DNA of 64,000 nt. It comes from an uncultured bacterium (GTDB taxonomy: Bacteria; Muiribacteriota; Ozemobacteria; Ozemobacterales; Ozemobacteraceae). Positions 42,322 to 51,589 of this stretch are shown piece after piece. The notes below the pieces were generated by a model that saw only the letters and a program-made list of their open reading frames with translations, was not told the DNA's origin and did not search any database. The translations under genes were made by a program, and so were the position numbers. Every line of letters starts with the position of its first letter. Positions within the stretch are counted from its first letter, which is position 1. The stretch lies in the NCBI GenBank assembly GCA_937949615.1, contig CALEDQ010000008.1:434001-498000 (forward strand). Reading direction: 5' to 3'.

Positions 42322-44253
42322 ATGAATAATGACTTTTTAGCTGGTATTCTCAGCGGTCAGACCGGACCTGTTCCAGCCGTGCAGAATGGCAGGAACAAAA
42401 ACAGCAATATTGAAACGGGCGATTTCGTAAGCATTCTGCGGAATCGACTGGCATTTGACGCCGACACAATTACAGGTTCAACACAGTCAACTACCAACTT
42501 CGCTTTCAGAGCAAAAAGCAGCGCGGGTGAAATGAACCCATTGCTGGTATCAGGCGCTGAAACAAGATTCCCCCAGCGGAATAAACCGACTGTCGAGATT
42601 AAATCTGAAAAAAGACTGGAAAACGATGCACGGTCAGAAGCAACCGCAAACAGGAAGGCTGATGAAGCCCGTGGCAATAAAGATGACGAACTGAAAGCTG
42701 ACAACACCAGAGAATCAGACAATACTGACGAAATCAGTGAATCTGAGACACAGCAGGTTGAAGACAACAGCGAAGCGGCAGAAAAAGTGGCTGAAGCCGG
42801 ACTGGTCTCTCAGGAGCAGCTCACAGCACTGCAGGCCATGATCGAAAAATTCGACCCTGAGCAGCAGAAAAAAATTGTTGAAGCTCTCGAACAGATGTCA
42901 CCGCAGGATCTGCTGGCGATGACCGAAGCTCCCGAAGAATTCAAACAGGCTCTGCTTGAGCTGACTGAGGAAATGCCGGATTCAGAGGAAAAGCAGGAAC
43001 TGCTTTCTCTGCTGAACGGCGAAGAATTTTCTGACATGCTCAAAAAGCTTTCTGAAGAAATCGAACAGGCAATTGCCGTAGACCAGACCGGTTCAGAAAA
43101 AAGTTCTGAAACCCCGGCAGCGGTAGAAATGATGCAGGCCATAAATGAAGCGGCCAAAAATGACGAAAATGCCGAAACTTCTGAAGATCGCCATGCCGTA
43201 ACCGTTCAGAAAACCAGGCATTCTGAAAGTGCCGGTAAAGAAGAAACCGTGACTGATGAAGCTGAAGTTCAGAGCGAAGAGAATGCTTCGACTGAAGCCG
43301 AAACTGTTACGGAGCCCGATTCTGACGTGAAAGAAAAAACCGTCAGAAGCCAGGAAAAAGCTGAAAACGGCGAAAAAAATGAGCAGAAACAGCATGTGCG
43401 TCTGGAAAACGATAAACCGGGCGAACATGAATCTCTGCGTCAGGAATTCAAAAGACTGAATCAGGTGCCTCAGGAAACAGCTCAAAGCAACGCAGCAGAT
43501 GAAGTGCAGACTGCAGGCCAGACTCAAACTGGCAATCAGAGCAATGCAGGTCATCAGCCGGCAATACAGCCTGACTTCAAACAGGTGGTAGAAGAAGCTG
43601 CGAAAAAGTTCCTTTCGGCGATGAACGGCAAGACGTCTGAAGGCAATGCAAGAACCGAAAGCAACAGTCATGTCTATACGGCAGACAGCGTTCGCAAAAC
43701 GGTTCAGGCCTCAAACAGCTCAGGAAACAGTGGAACGAGCAATGGCTTTGCATTTCAGTCGGGCTCAAACAGCACTCAGAACAGCATCAACAAGGCAGCT
43801 GCGCCCATCCCCGTAACCAGCACCAGCTTTGCAGAACTGATGGAAAAGGCCGAATTCGTCAAGACGAAAGACGGAACCAAGATTCTAAATCTTGAACTTG
43901 ACCAGAAGGAGCTAGGTAAAGTTGAAATGGAGCTGACTTCCAAGGATGGAACGGTAACTGCGAGACTTTCAGCAGAGAATTCCATGGCCAAAGCGAAACT
44001 CGATGAGCTGGCTCCCCAGATCAAAGAGCAGCTTTTGAACCAGGGCGTAAATTTGTCTGAAATTACAGTGGATATTTCTTCAAGAAATCCCGATGAAGGT
44101 AATAAGAATCAGATGTCTGGTGGAAAAGGCAAATCCGGTCGTATCGATGCATTAAGAAACAGACAGGATGCGGAAGCGATCATAAAGAAAAATGTTCTAC
44201 CAAATCTGAGACGGGCAGCGTTGAACATTCAGGCTGTTGACATGATGGTATAG
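42322..44253 (+). CDS. fliK: Flagellar hook-length control protein FliK
   Basis: FliK is exported through the flagellar gate, measures the hook and switches export from hook to filament proteins. The first 450 or so residues are low-complexity, rich in Glu, Asp, Ser and Lys (the ruler region). The conserved C-terminal Flg_hook domain lies at about 515-605 (ILNLELDQKELGKVEMELTSKDGTVTARL, LAPQIKEQLLNQGVNLSEITVDIS). The ATG has an excellent Shine-Dalgarno (aaaggaggtg). It is the first gene of the operon, 14 bases before flgD, and is headed by a sigma-28-like promoter. Confidence 0.9.
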   Translation: MNNDFLAGILSGQTGPVPAVQNGRNKNSNIETGDFVSILRNRLAFDADTITGSTQSTTNFAFRAKSSAGEMNPLLVSGAETRFPQRNKPTVEIKSEKRLENDARSEATANRKADEARGNKDDELKADNTRESDNTDEISESETQQVEDNSEAAEKVAEAGLVSQEQLTALQAMIEKFDPEQQKKIVEALEQMSPQDLLAMTEAPEEFKQALLELTEEMPDSEEKQELLSLLNGEEFSDMLKKLSEEIEQAIAVDQTGSEKSSETPAAVEMMQAINEAAKNDENAETSEDRHAVTVQKTRHSESAGKEETVTDEAEVQSEENASTEAETVTEPDSDVKEKTVRSQEKAENGEKNEQKQHVRLENDKPGEHESLRQEFKRLNQVPQETAQSNAADEVQTAGQTQTGNQSNAGHQPAIQPDFKQVVEEAAKKFLSAMNGKTSEGNARTESNSHVYTADSVRKTVQASNSSGNSGTSNGFAFQSGSNSTQNSINKAAAPIPVTSTSFAELMEKAEFVKTKDGTKILNLELDQKELGKVEMELTSKDGTVTARLSAENSMAKAKLDELAPQIKEQLLNQGVNLSEITVDISSRNPDEGNKNQMSGGKGKSGRIDALRNRQDAEAIIKKNVLPNLRRAALNIQAVDMMV

Positions 44254-44266
44254 GAGGCAGGCAACA

Positions 44267-44701
44267 ATGGCTATCGAAACTGTAAACATTCCCGAGAGCG
44301 GGTTGAATCTGACGACAACTCGAACTCCAAAATCTGAGCTTGGAAAAGATGACTTTCTGAAGCTTCTGACTCAGCAGCTGAAAAATCAGGATCCGATGAA
44401 TCCGATGAACGATATGGAATTCATCAATCAGATGTCTAGTTTCAGCTCACTCGAGCAGATGGTCAACATGAACAAGTCGCTTGACAGCTTCATCAAGACA
44501 TTCTCGAACAACTCACAGACTCAGGCCATGATGTTTCTTGGCACGACTGTCACCGCACAGACCAGCGAGATGGACGAAGCAGTGACCGGCGTGGTCGATA
44601 TGGTCGGCTTCAAAGACGGCAAGCCATTTCTCAAGGTTGGCGATCAGGCATTCAATCTTGAAGATGTGCAGCTGGTGAGTCCGACTGTGTATGGCGCCTG
44701 A
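44267..44701 (+). CDS. flgD: Flagellar hook assembly (capping) protein FlgD, short form
   Basis: FlgD caps the growing hook and guides FlgE assembly. The conserved N-terminal part is clear: LGKDDFLKLLTQQLKNQDPMNPMNDMEFINQMSSFSSLEQM. The protein is 144 aa, lacking the C-terminal Ig/tudor-like part of enterobacterial FlgD, as in Bacillus-type FlgD. A small beta tail (VVDMVGFKDGKPFLKVGDQAFNL) is retained. An aggaggc site precedes the ATG. Confidence 0.92.
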   Translation: MAIETVNIPESGLNLTTTRTPKSELGKDDFLKLLTQQLKNQDPMNPMNDMEFINQMSSFSSLEQMVNMNKSLDSFIKTFSNNSQTQAMMFLGTTVTAQTSEMDEAVTGVVDMVGFKDGKPFLKVGDQAFNLEDVQLVSPTVYGA

Positions 44702-44753
44702 AGCATCAGGGAACGAGAAGATTTGACAACTTAATCGTATCACGAGGCAAATC

Positions 44754-45155
44754 ATGGATCCCAGACTGATGATTGGACCGCGAGGGCCGCAGTTGACTGG
44801 AATTCAGACCGCCAAGCCAGGGGCAGCTGCCACACGGCAGAGCCTGACAAGCTTCGACAGTCTTTTCCAACAGGCAATTCAGTCCCCAGAGAACAGTCAG
44901 TTCCGCATCAGTGCCCATGCCCAGAAGCGCCTCAGCGAAAGAAACATTACGATGGATGCAGGCCTCGAAAATTCTCTCAAACGAGCATTTAACGAGCTTG
45001 AAGCCAAGGGGGCCCGCGATTCGCTGGTTCTTACCAGAGAAGGTGCCTTCGTCGTGAATGTTCCGAGCCGCACCCTGGTTACTGCTATGGGAATTGATGA
45101 AATGCGCGACGGAATTGTAACGAACATTGACAGCGTAAATATGAAGTATGGATAA
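44754..45155 (+). CDS. Conserved flagellar operon protein (TIGR02530-like)
   Basis: This small protein is regularly found between flgD and flgE in Firmicutes-type flagellar operons. The family core is visible at about 45-130: FRISAHAQKRLSERNITM, LKRAFNELEAKGARDSLVL, GAFVVNVPSRTLVTAM and a final GIVTNIDSV. Its role is not established; it is thought to assist hook assembly. The first 40 residues are not conserved. The start is supported by cgaggcaaatc. A 339-base gap with strong hairpins follows before flgE. Confidence 0.85.
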   Translation: MDPRLMIGPRGPQLTGIQTAKPGAAATRQSLTSFDSLFQQAIQSPENSQFRISAHAQKRLSERNITMDAGLENSLKRAFNELEAKGARDSLVLTREGAFVVNVPSRTLVTAMGIDEMRDGIVTNIDSVNMKYG

Positions 45156-45494
45156 GGAGCGCAGCAAAAAAATGAGACCAGATGGCTGAAAAAGCGAAAT
45201 AAGGAAGCAAACGGACGGGAAAACGTAAAGATCAATCGGCAAAACGAATCCAGTATAAATGGCCGGACCCCTTCCCGGGGAAGCCAGAACCGCCTGAATG
45301 ACAGAGGGCGGGTCACAAAAAAAATAATGATGATCTTTGCCAATCCCAGCGGATTGGCCGGGATGAAAAACCAGCATGAGGCGAGGTTTTTCACCCGGTC
45401 GGCTGCTCCACTTTTCATGGAGCTACCGGGGGCGATGACGGACCTGACCCTGCGGTGAACGGCAGGCACTGCCGATGAAAGAGGAATCTGTGCT
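45156..45494 (+). promoter_or_regulatory. Structured untranslated region upstream of flgE
   Basis: This 339-base gap lies in the middle of an otherwise tight operon. Successive hairpins can be drawn: 45339-45346 with 45351-45358 (8 bp, CAGC loop), 45365-45372 with 45385-45392 (GAAAAACC/GGTTTTTC), a nested pair 45394-45399 with 45425-45430 enclosing 45405-45410 with 45418-45423 (GCTCCA/TGGAGC), and 45460-45465 with 45469-45474. None is followed by a U-run, so they are not simple terminators. It looks like a cis-acting RNA leader or processing site controlling flgE. No known riboswitch class could be matched with confidence. The ORFs on the opposite strand here look like chance. Confidence 0.5.
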
Positions 45495-48248
45495 ATGATC
45501 AGATCATTATTTACGGGAGTTACGGGGCTCAAACAGCATCAGACAAAGATGGATGTTCTGAGCAATAACATCGCGAACGTCAATACTACCGCATTCAAAC
45601 GTGGTCGCGTGATGTTTCAGGACCTCTTTTCAGAAACACTCAGACACGGCCAGCAGGCTTTCGGTGACTACGGCGGACTCAACCCGATGCAGGTTGGTCT
45701 CGGCGTCGGCAAAGCTGCTATTGACACGCTGATGGATCAGGGTGCGATCGAGGGCACCGGTAAACAGACCGACGTCGCTATCGAAGGCTCCGGCTTCTTT
45801 TCTGCCAGGGGCTATGACGGCAATCTCTACTACACCAGAGACGGCAACCTCAACATCAATCCCAACTACGACATGGTCATGACCAATACCGGTTTCAAAA
45901 TGCAGGGCTGGCTGGCAACCCAGGACCCGAAAACCGGTAATCTGGAAATGAAAGAGACCGGTATCGTGCCCTACGATATCAATATTACCAAGTATTTGAA
46001 GAAACACGCGCATCAGACCAATGAGATCACCTACTCATGCAACCTTGACAGTGGTTCGAACTCGCGCGATGTTGAACTCGGCCTTGACACTCTGACTTTT
46101 AAAGACAGTGAAGGCAACTTTCAGAATCTGCAGTTCAAGTTCAAAAAACTCGATGCCAACAACTGGATCTGGTCAGCAATCGACGATTCAGAAGGCAATG
46201 TTGCCACCGGCACCCTTAAAACCGATGATGACGGCAAGGTTATCGAAAGCACAGTAGAACCGGCCGGCGCAACTTCTTCGGTTGCGAACCCCTATTTCAC
46301 CTATGATCCGGATGGCGACCCGCGCCCCGGTTCAGCCACCATGCCGGTAAACGCTGTTGTCAATACTGGTGACGGCATCAGTTCAGGCGTAACTGTTTCC
46401 GGCAAAGAAGTTAAGGACGAAACCGTTCAGATCATTTTTGACGGCGGCGACCCGACCAGAGCGACTTCATACCGTGTTGTCGGCTCTGAACGCGGTTTTA
46501 TCGGCGCCGGCACCCTTGGCGGCGAACAGGCCAGGTTCGAAGGCACTCCGGTCGCCTTTGGCACTCACTGGACACCGGCCAGCGGCGCTCAGTTCGACAT
46601 TCTCGACAATCAGTTCAATCCTCCGAGATCGGCAACCGTGGTTTTCGATCCTGGCGTCACCTACTCAACCTCAGATATCACCGAACGAATCAATACTGGA
46701 ATGAAAAATTCCGGCATCAGAGCGACTGCCTATTACGATGCCATCACTCAGAAGTTCCAGATTGTCAGTAACGAAACCGGCAGCAACAAGCAGTTACAGA
46801 TTGCCAACGGCTTTGGCGACTTTGCCGACCTCGGTCTGACTGAAGGCATTCAGAACGGCACCGGTGGAGCAAAACCTGAAGTTTTCAGCGACACCGCCAA
46901 TGCTCAGATTTTCAGCACCGCCTATGATCCTGAAAATGATGTCTGGGATCCGTCATCCGACGTAAGCTTCACGATTACCGACCGCAATGGCAGATCAGCG
47001 CTGATCAGTTTCAGTGACATCGTCGCCGGCAACAACCAGGTTTATACCCGCGGTGCCATTCTCGCCGAAATCAACTCACGACTGGCACAGGAAAATGTGG
47101 ACGCCAGTGCATCATTTGCAGACACCGACAATGACGGCAGCCCCGACCAGCTGGTGATTACCGGCAACAAATCGGGTTCAGGTGAACGCGTGATAATTTC
47201 TGGCAACGGCAGTGAAGTACAGCTCGGCCTGACTGCCGGAGAGTATCGCGGCACAGCTGCGATCAGCGAATTCAACTATGGCGGTCTGTCTTTCACTCTT
47301 ACCGAAGGCAACAATCCATGGCTGCCCAACGAAAACATGACGATGACCACCACTGCGGAAAAGGGCGCATCAGACTCGGTCAATATCATGGTTCCACAGC
47401 CATCTTCAAACATGCTGACCTTCTCGACCAATGTCAATGGTGAAGTTTTCAAGATTGACGGTTCAGTCAGCAGTGGTGCCAAACATTCAACCAACATCAT
47501 CATTCATGACTCTCTGGGCGCCAAGCATGGCCTGGTAACCGAATGGGAACACACCAACTCGGAAACCATGGAATGGGCATACAAGGTCAGATATTCAGAC
47601 GACGATCCCGAAGTTGTCGCCTGGCTGAAAGACCCGGCCAACAACATCAAAGATCCGGCAGCTCCGACCAAAGAAGATCTTGAAAGAGCCAATGACGCCC
47701 TGATCAAGAATCGCGAAGGCAAAATGTATTTCAACAACGGCAGGATCAATGCCGGAAAATCTTACATACCGGAATTCCAGCTGCAGCCTGAAGGCAGCAA
47801 TCCGATGAGTGTCAAACTGAAAACCGATCTGATTACGAACTTTGATTCGGATTTCTCAACCAAAGCCGAGTCTCAGGATGGCTATGAAATGGGCCTGCTC
47901 GAGCAGATCTATTTCGAAGAAGACGGCATCATCCGCGGCGTCTTTTCCAACGGGCAGAAACAGCCAATCGGGCAGGTTGCCCTGACCACCTTCAACAACC
48001 CGGCCGGTCTCGAAAAGAACGGCAAGAACCTCTATTCGTATTCGCCAAACTCCGGCCAGCCGGTTGTCGGTAAGCCCGGCATGATGGACCGCGGTGTAAT
48101 TGTTCCGGCCTCTCTCGAAATGAGTAACGTCGACATCTCTGAAGAATTCACCACCATGATCGTGACACAGCGTGCTTTCCAGGCCAACTCACGTGTAATC
48201 ACAACATCTGACGAACTTCTTCAGGAAGTAGTGAATCTGAAACGCTGA
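45495..48248 (+). CDS. flgE: Flagellar hook protein FlgE, enlarged (917 aa)
   Basis: FlgE polymerises into the hook joining rod and filament. The N-terminal rod/hook signature is plain (LKQHQTKMDVLSNNIANVNTTAFKRGR), as is the C-terminal one (NVDISEEFTTMIVTQRAFQANSRVITTSDELLQEVVNL). Between them lies a very long surface region (about 100-800) with beta-rich repeats, more than double the size of enterobacterial FlgE (about 400 aa). The ATG is preceded by agagga. The hook is exported by the FliPQR/FlhAB gate encoded downstream. The untranslated region upstream suggests independent control of this abundant product. Confidence 0.93.
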   Translation: MIRSLFTGVTGLKQHQTKMDVLSNNIANVNTTAFKRGRVMFQDLFSETLRHGQQAFGDYGGLNPMQVGLGVGKAAIDTLMDQGAIEGTGKQTDVAIEGSGFFSARGYDGNLYYTRDGNLNINPNYDMVMTNTGFKMQGWLATQDPKTGNLEMKETGIVPYDINITKYLKKHAHQTNEITYSCNLDSGSNSRDVELGLDTLTFKDSEGNFQNLQFKFKKLDANNWIWSAIDDSEGNVATGTLKTDDDGKVIESTVEPAGATSSVANPYFTYDPDGDPRPGSATMPVNAVVNTGDGISSGVTVSGKEVKDETVQIIFDGGDPTRATSYRVVGSERGFIGAGTLGGEQARFEGTPVAFGTHWTPASGAQFDILDNQFNPPRSATVVFDPGVTYSTSDITERINTGMKNSGIRATAYYDAITQKFQIVSNETGSNKQLQIANGFGDFADLGLTEGIQNGTGGAKPEVFSDTANAQIFSTAYDPENDVWDPSSDVSFTITDRNGRSALISFSDIVAGNNQVYTRGAILAEINSRLAQENVDASASFADTDNDGSPDQLVITGNKSGSGERVIISGNGSEVQLGLTAGEYRGTAAISEFNYGGLSFTLTEGNNPWLPNENMTMTTTAEKGASDSVNIMVPQPSSNMLTFSTNVNGEVFKIDGSVSSGAKHSTNIIIHDSLGAKHGLVTEWEHTNSETMEWAYKVRYSDDDPEVVAWLKDPANNIKDPAAPTKEDLERANDALIKNREGKMYFNNGRINAGKSYIPEFQLQPEGSNPMSVKLKTDLITNFDSDFSTKAESQDGYEMGLLEQIYFEEDGIIRGVFSNGQKQPIGQVALTTFNNPAGLEKNGKNLYSYSPNSGQPVVGKPGMMDRGVIVPASLEMSNVDISEEFTTMIVTQRAFQANSRVITTSDELLQEVVNLKR

Positions 48249-48284
48249 TATGAATAACCACAGAACGGGGGTTGACAAAGCTGT

Positions 48285-48509
48285 ATGATCAAGCTGTCGA
48301 GAATCAATGGAATGCCATTCTTTCTTAATGCTGAACTTATCGAACAGATCGAGTCAACCCCCGACACTGTCATAACTCTTATCAGTGGCAAAACAGTCAT
48401 GGTAGCCGAGCCGATCGAAACGGTTCTGAAGCGGATCATGACTTATCGCAGCCGTCTTTTCAGAGGTCCCAGGGTTCGCAGAACCAAAAAAGGAAAGGAA
48501 AAATGCTGA
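48285..48509 (+). CDS. flbD: FlbD/SwrD family flagellar protein
   Basis: A short (74 aa) protein with the family pattern MIKLSRINGMPFFLNAELIEQIESTPDTVITLISGKT, followed by a helix (EPIETVLKRIMTYR) and a basic tail. In Bacillus the homologue SwrD raises flagellar motor power. It always sits just after flgE in this operon type, matching its place here. This is not the Caulobacter transcription factor of the same name. Confidence 0.88.
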   Translation: MIKLSRINGMPFFLNAELIEQIESTPDTVITLISGKTVMVAEPIETVLKRIMTYRSRLFRGPRVRRTKKGKEKC

Positions 48510-48578
48510 CCTGAAAAAGCTGAGAATTTGCCCCGGGGCATTGACTCAGCTATTTTTCTCGTGGTAGGGTTACAGTCT

Positions 48579-49046
48579 ATGTCGTCTAAAACAAAAGTTG
48601 TATTGATCATACTGGTGGTTCTGATCATTGTTCTGGCGGTTGTAGGCATTGCTTACGTCACTTCCAGAAAAGCAATGACCGGGCCGGGCGGTGCCCTCCC
48701 TCCCCCACCCACCCAGGAACAGATTTCTTCCACTCCCAAAATGGGTCGTTTTGACCTCGGCGAATTCATTGCCACTTCACGTGACGAAGAACTGCACTAC
48801 ATTAAAATTCAGGTCGAAGTCGGCTACATCGGCAATCTTGAAAAAGAGCTCGAAGAACGCAAAGCCGAACTGCGCGACAAAATCATCAACATCCTGATGA
48901 AACTGAATATTCAGAGAGCCAAAGAAGACTTTATCGACCGGTTCCTGCACAAAGATATCGAAAGAGAACTCAACAATATTCTCGGAAAATCAACTTCTGA
49001 AAGCAGAATCATTCAGGTTGTCATTCCGACATTTCTGATCAACTGA
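48579..49046 (+). CDS. fliL: Flagellar basal-body protein FliL
   Basis: FliL is a single-pass inner membrane protein around the stator that supports motor torque. One membrane helix (VVLIILVVLIIVLAVVGIAYV) follows a short cytoplasmic start; the periplasmic domain has the family pattern ISSTPKMGRFDLGEFIATS and ends in RIIQVVIPTFLIN, as usual. I chose the ATG giving MSSKTK, since the longer frame adds 17 residues that run into the previous gene's region without a good ribosome site. The ribosome site before the chosen ATG (taggg) is weak too. Confidence 0.87.
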   Translation: MSSKTKVVLIILVVLIIVLAVVGIAYVTSRKAMTGPGGALPPPPTQEQISSTPKMGRFDLGEFIATSRDEELHYIKIQVEVGYIGNLEKELEERKAELRDKIINILMKLNIQRAKEDFIDRFLHKDIERELNNILGKSTSESRIIQVVIPTFLIN

Positions 49047-49080
49047 AAGGCCATGATTTGCTGATGTCTGGAGTCACTGA

Positions 49081-50181
49081 ATGGTAGACACCCTGTCGCA
49101 GAACGAGATTGATGCGTTACTTTCCGCACTCAGTCCCGTGGCAGAAGAAGCGCCCGCCGCACCGGCAGCGGGTGCTGCCGCTTTTTCCGAGCCAGCTGCC
49201 GAAACCAGGGCTCCGAGACGTGACCCGCCCCCGGGCATGGGGATTGGGTCTTCAGCACCAAGCGAGCGCAAAGATGGCAAGGTTGAACGAAAATACGACT
49301 TCAAGCGCCAGACCAAGTTTTCCAAAGAACAGTTAAATACTATCTCTCTGATTCATGAAGCTTTCGTGCGCCTCGTAGGCACCGATCTTTCAACCAGACT
49401 GCGCGCTTTTGCCCAGGCCACGATCGTTTCGGTCGAACAGAGAACTTTCGAAGAATTCATTCAGTCAATCTACAACCCGACCTTCATCACGGTTTTCCGC
49501 TCTGACAACCTCGACGGCAAAGCACTTATCGACATCAATCTCAATGTCGTGTTCACGATTCTCGACCGTCTGCTCGGCGGCAACGGCACCCCTCTCGGCA
49601 TTCTCCGCCAGCTCACCGAAGTTGAGCGACAGATTATGCAGAAAGTCATGGCCGGCATCATTGATCGCCTGCGTGAAGCCTGGATCAACATCATCGATCT
49701 GGCTCCGGTAATCGAACTGGTCGAATCGAACCCGCAGTTTGCCCAGATTGTTCCGCCAAGCGAAGTCGTCGTTTCCATCAGTATCGAGATCAAGATTCAC
49801 GATGTCACCGGCATGATGAACCTCTGTATTCCGTATAACACCGTCGAATCGATAGTTCATAAATTCAATGCCGCCTCATGGTTTGCGGCAGTTCGCAAAG
49901 AACCGGCCCAGACGAACGTCGACTCGATCAGCCACCAGGTTAAATCGGTGCATCTGCCGCTGGTTGCCGAACTGGGCTCGACCGTCGTCACGCTTCAGGA
50001 TATCCTCGGCCTTCAGCCGGGCGACATTCTGATCACCGATCAGTTGTTAAAAAACGATCTCAACATCAGAGTCGGCAACCTGGTTAAATTCCATGGCCGG
50101 CCCGGTATTCTCGGCAAAAAGATGGCCATTTCAATCACAAAAGTTCTTGAACCTGTTGGTCAAGAGGAGGAATTAACGTGA
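49081..50181 (+). CDS. fliM: Flagellar motor switch protein FliM
   Basis: FliM forms the C-ring and binds CheY-P. The N-terminal CheY-binding motif is LSQNEIDALLSAL (about 5-17), then an Ala/Pro linker (20-60). The CheC-like middle domain (about 75-265) contains LSTRLRAFAQATIVSVEQRTFEEFIQSI and LDRLLGGNGTPL, and the C-terminal SpoA domain (about 285-360) contains VAELGSTVVTLQDILGLQPGD. The 3' end overlaps fliY by four bases, so the two switch proteins are translationally coupled. Confidence 0.93.
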   Translation: MVDTLSQNEIDALLSALSPVAEEAPAAPAAGAAAFSEPAAETRAPRRDPPPGMGIGSSAPSERKDGKVERKYDFKRQTKFSKEQLNTISLIHEAFVRLVGTDLSTRLRAFAQATIVSVEQRTFEEFIQSIYNPTFITVFRSDNLDGKALIDINLNVVFTILDRLLGGNGTPLGILRQLTEVERQIMQKVMAGIIDRLREAWINIIDLAPVIELVESNPQFAQIVPPSEVVVSISIEIKIHDVTGMMNLCIPYNTVESIVHKFNAASWFAAVRKEPAQTNVDSISHQVKSVHLPLVAELGSTVVTLQDILGLQPGDILITDQLLKNDLNIRVGNLVKFHGRPGILGKKMAISITKVLEPVGQEEELT

Positions 50182-51572
50182 GCGATATATTAACACAGGA
50201 AGAAATTAATGCACTGCTCAACGCAGGCGCAGCCGGAGACGAACCGGCCCCGCCCCCTCCTGCCGCGGAACCACCCAAACCCGCGCCATCAGGCTCTGGC
50301 GGTGCTTCAGCGAATTTTTCTCAGGAAGCGATCGAACGCCTTTCAGAAGTAGCCAAACTGTCGCTCGGTGCCACCTCTTCGGTTGTCCAGATTCTTCTGA
50401 ACAAAGAAATTCAGATCAACCTCGAACAGGTAAGAGTCGTAAGCTTCGACGAACTGGTAGTAGAGGGTGGCGGGGAAGAGTTCGTCATTGCCAAAATCGC
50501 TTATGTTGAAGGCTTCGACGGCAATTCCTACCTGATGCTCAAGAAAAGCATCTCTTCGGTCATCGGCGACCTGATGATGGGTGGTGCCGGTATTGGCGCA
50601 GAATTTCAGGAAATGCATCTCTCTGCGGTCGGCGAGATGATGAACCAGATGATGGGTAAAACCACCACTACCCTTTCTGAAATTTTCAAAAAAAGGGTCG
50701 ACATTTCTCCGCCAGAGGTTCTGCTGGTTAACTACAACGATGGCCCCCCGGCCCTCCCAGATTTCAGCACTACTGCAAATTTTCTTCGCATTGGTTTCAG
50801 TCTCAAAATCGGCGATGTTGCCGAAACCGAAATGGTACAGATGCTGCCTGCCAAGTTTGCCGAGGTGATGGCCGCAGAACTTACCAAACCCGAGAAAGAA
50901 CCGCCCAAAAAAGCAAAGCCAGCTCCTCCGCCTCCGGGCGCAGGCTCACAGCCCATGGGTGGCATGCCACAGCAACAGCAGATGCCAGGTCAGATTCCTG
51001 GTCAGATGCCGGGCATGCCAGGCATGCCAGGAATGGGTATGCCGGGCCAGATGCCAGGGATGCCGGGCATGCCAGGCATGCAGGGTATGCCGGGTATGGG
51101 CATGCCAGGCATGGGAATGCCCGGGCAAATGCAGGGCATGCAGGGCATGCCGGGAATGGGTATGCCAGGCATGGGCATGCCGGGAATGGGCATGCCAGGG
51201 ATGCCCGGAATGGGTATGCCGGGTATGGGCATGCCGGGAATGGGTATGCCAGGTCAGATGCAGGGTTCTCCGGCAGAATTTGGCATGCTGCAGATGCCGA
51301 TGGGCGTTGGTCTGCAGTCAAATATTGACCTGCTTCTCGACGTACCTTTGCAAATAACAGTTGAATTAGGCAGAACCCGTATGTTAATAAAAGATGTTCT
51401 TGAATTGGGTATAGGTTCTGTAGTAGAGTTAAATAAACTTGCGGGTGAGTCCGTGGAGGTATTTGTTAACAACAAGCTGATTGCCAAAGGTGAAGTAGTT
51501 GTAATCGATGAAAACTTCGCAGTCAGAATTACCAGCATTATCAATCCACAAGACAGATTACAAGCTCTCTAA
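50178..51572 (+). CDS. fliY: Flagellar motor switch protein FliY/FliN with Met-Pro-Gly repeat linker
   Basis: FliY replaces FliN in Firmicutes-type motors and can dephosphorylate CheY-P. It opens with a CheY-binding-like motif (ILTQEEINALLNA), a Pro-rich stretch (22-38), a CheC-like domain (about 48-235) and a C-terminal SpoA domain (about 382-464, IDLLLDVPLQITVELGRTRML). Between them residues 260-363 consist almost only of Met, Pro, Gly and Gln in MPGM/GMPG repeats. The GTG start overlaps the fliM stop and has a strong Shine-Dalgarno (gaggaggaatt). CheC active-site motifs were not clear by eye, so phosphatase activity is uncertain. Confidence 0.92.
   Translation: MSDILTQEEINALLNAGAAGDEPAPPPPAAEPPKPAPSGSGGASANFSQEAIERLSEVAKLSLGATSSVVQILLNKEIQINLEQVRVVSFDELVVEGGGEEFVIAKIAYVEGFDGNSYLMLKKSISSVIGDLMMGGAGIGAEFQEMHLSAVGEMMNQMMGKTTTTLSEIFKKRVDISPPEVLLVNYNDGPPALPDFSTTANFLRIGFSLKIGDVAETEMVQMLPAKFAEVMAAELTKPEKEPPKKAKPAPPPPGAGSQPMGGMPQQQQMPGQIPGQMPGMPGMPGMGMPGQMPGMPGMPGMQGMPGMGMPGMGMPGQMQGMQGMPGMGMPGMGMPGMGMPGMPGMGMPGMGMPGMGMPGQMQGSPAEFGMLQMPMGVGLQSNIDLLLDVPLQITVELGRTRMLIKDVLELGIGSVVELNKLAGESVEVFVNNKLIAKGEVVVIDENFAVRITSIINPQDRLQAL
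50955..51266 (+). repeat. Tandem GC-rich repeat coding for Met-Pro-Gly linker of FliY
   Basis: About 310 bases of near-repeats of atgccgggcatgccaggaatg type, in frame within fliY. The units vary in third positions but preserve the M-P-G-M pattern, and the tract is bordered by normal coding sequence. Confidence 0.9.
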
Positions 51573-51589
51573 GGAGACTTCCGTTTCGT

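Noticed and set aside
45156..45280. Possible c-di-GMP (GEMM) riboswitch upstream of flgE (acgtaaagatcaatcggc resembles part of the motif).
   Set aside because: The conserved GGGCAAACC and receptor-loop elements could not be found in order; left as an unclassified structured region.
44706..45532. Two long minus-strand ORFs (223 and 211 aa) opposite the flagellar operon protein and the flgE leader.
   Set aside because: They lie antisense to a conserved flagellar gene, have no ribosome site of note, no family pattern and unusual composition; the hairpin-rich leader explains the open frames better.
50955..51266. Tandem repeats as a possible CRISPR array.
   Set aside because: The repeats are contiguous, in frame, without unique spacers and code for the FliY linker.
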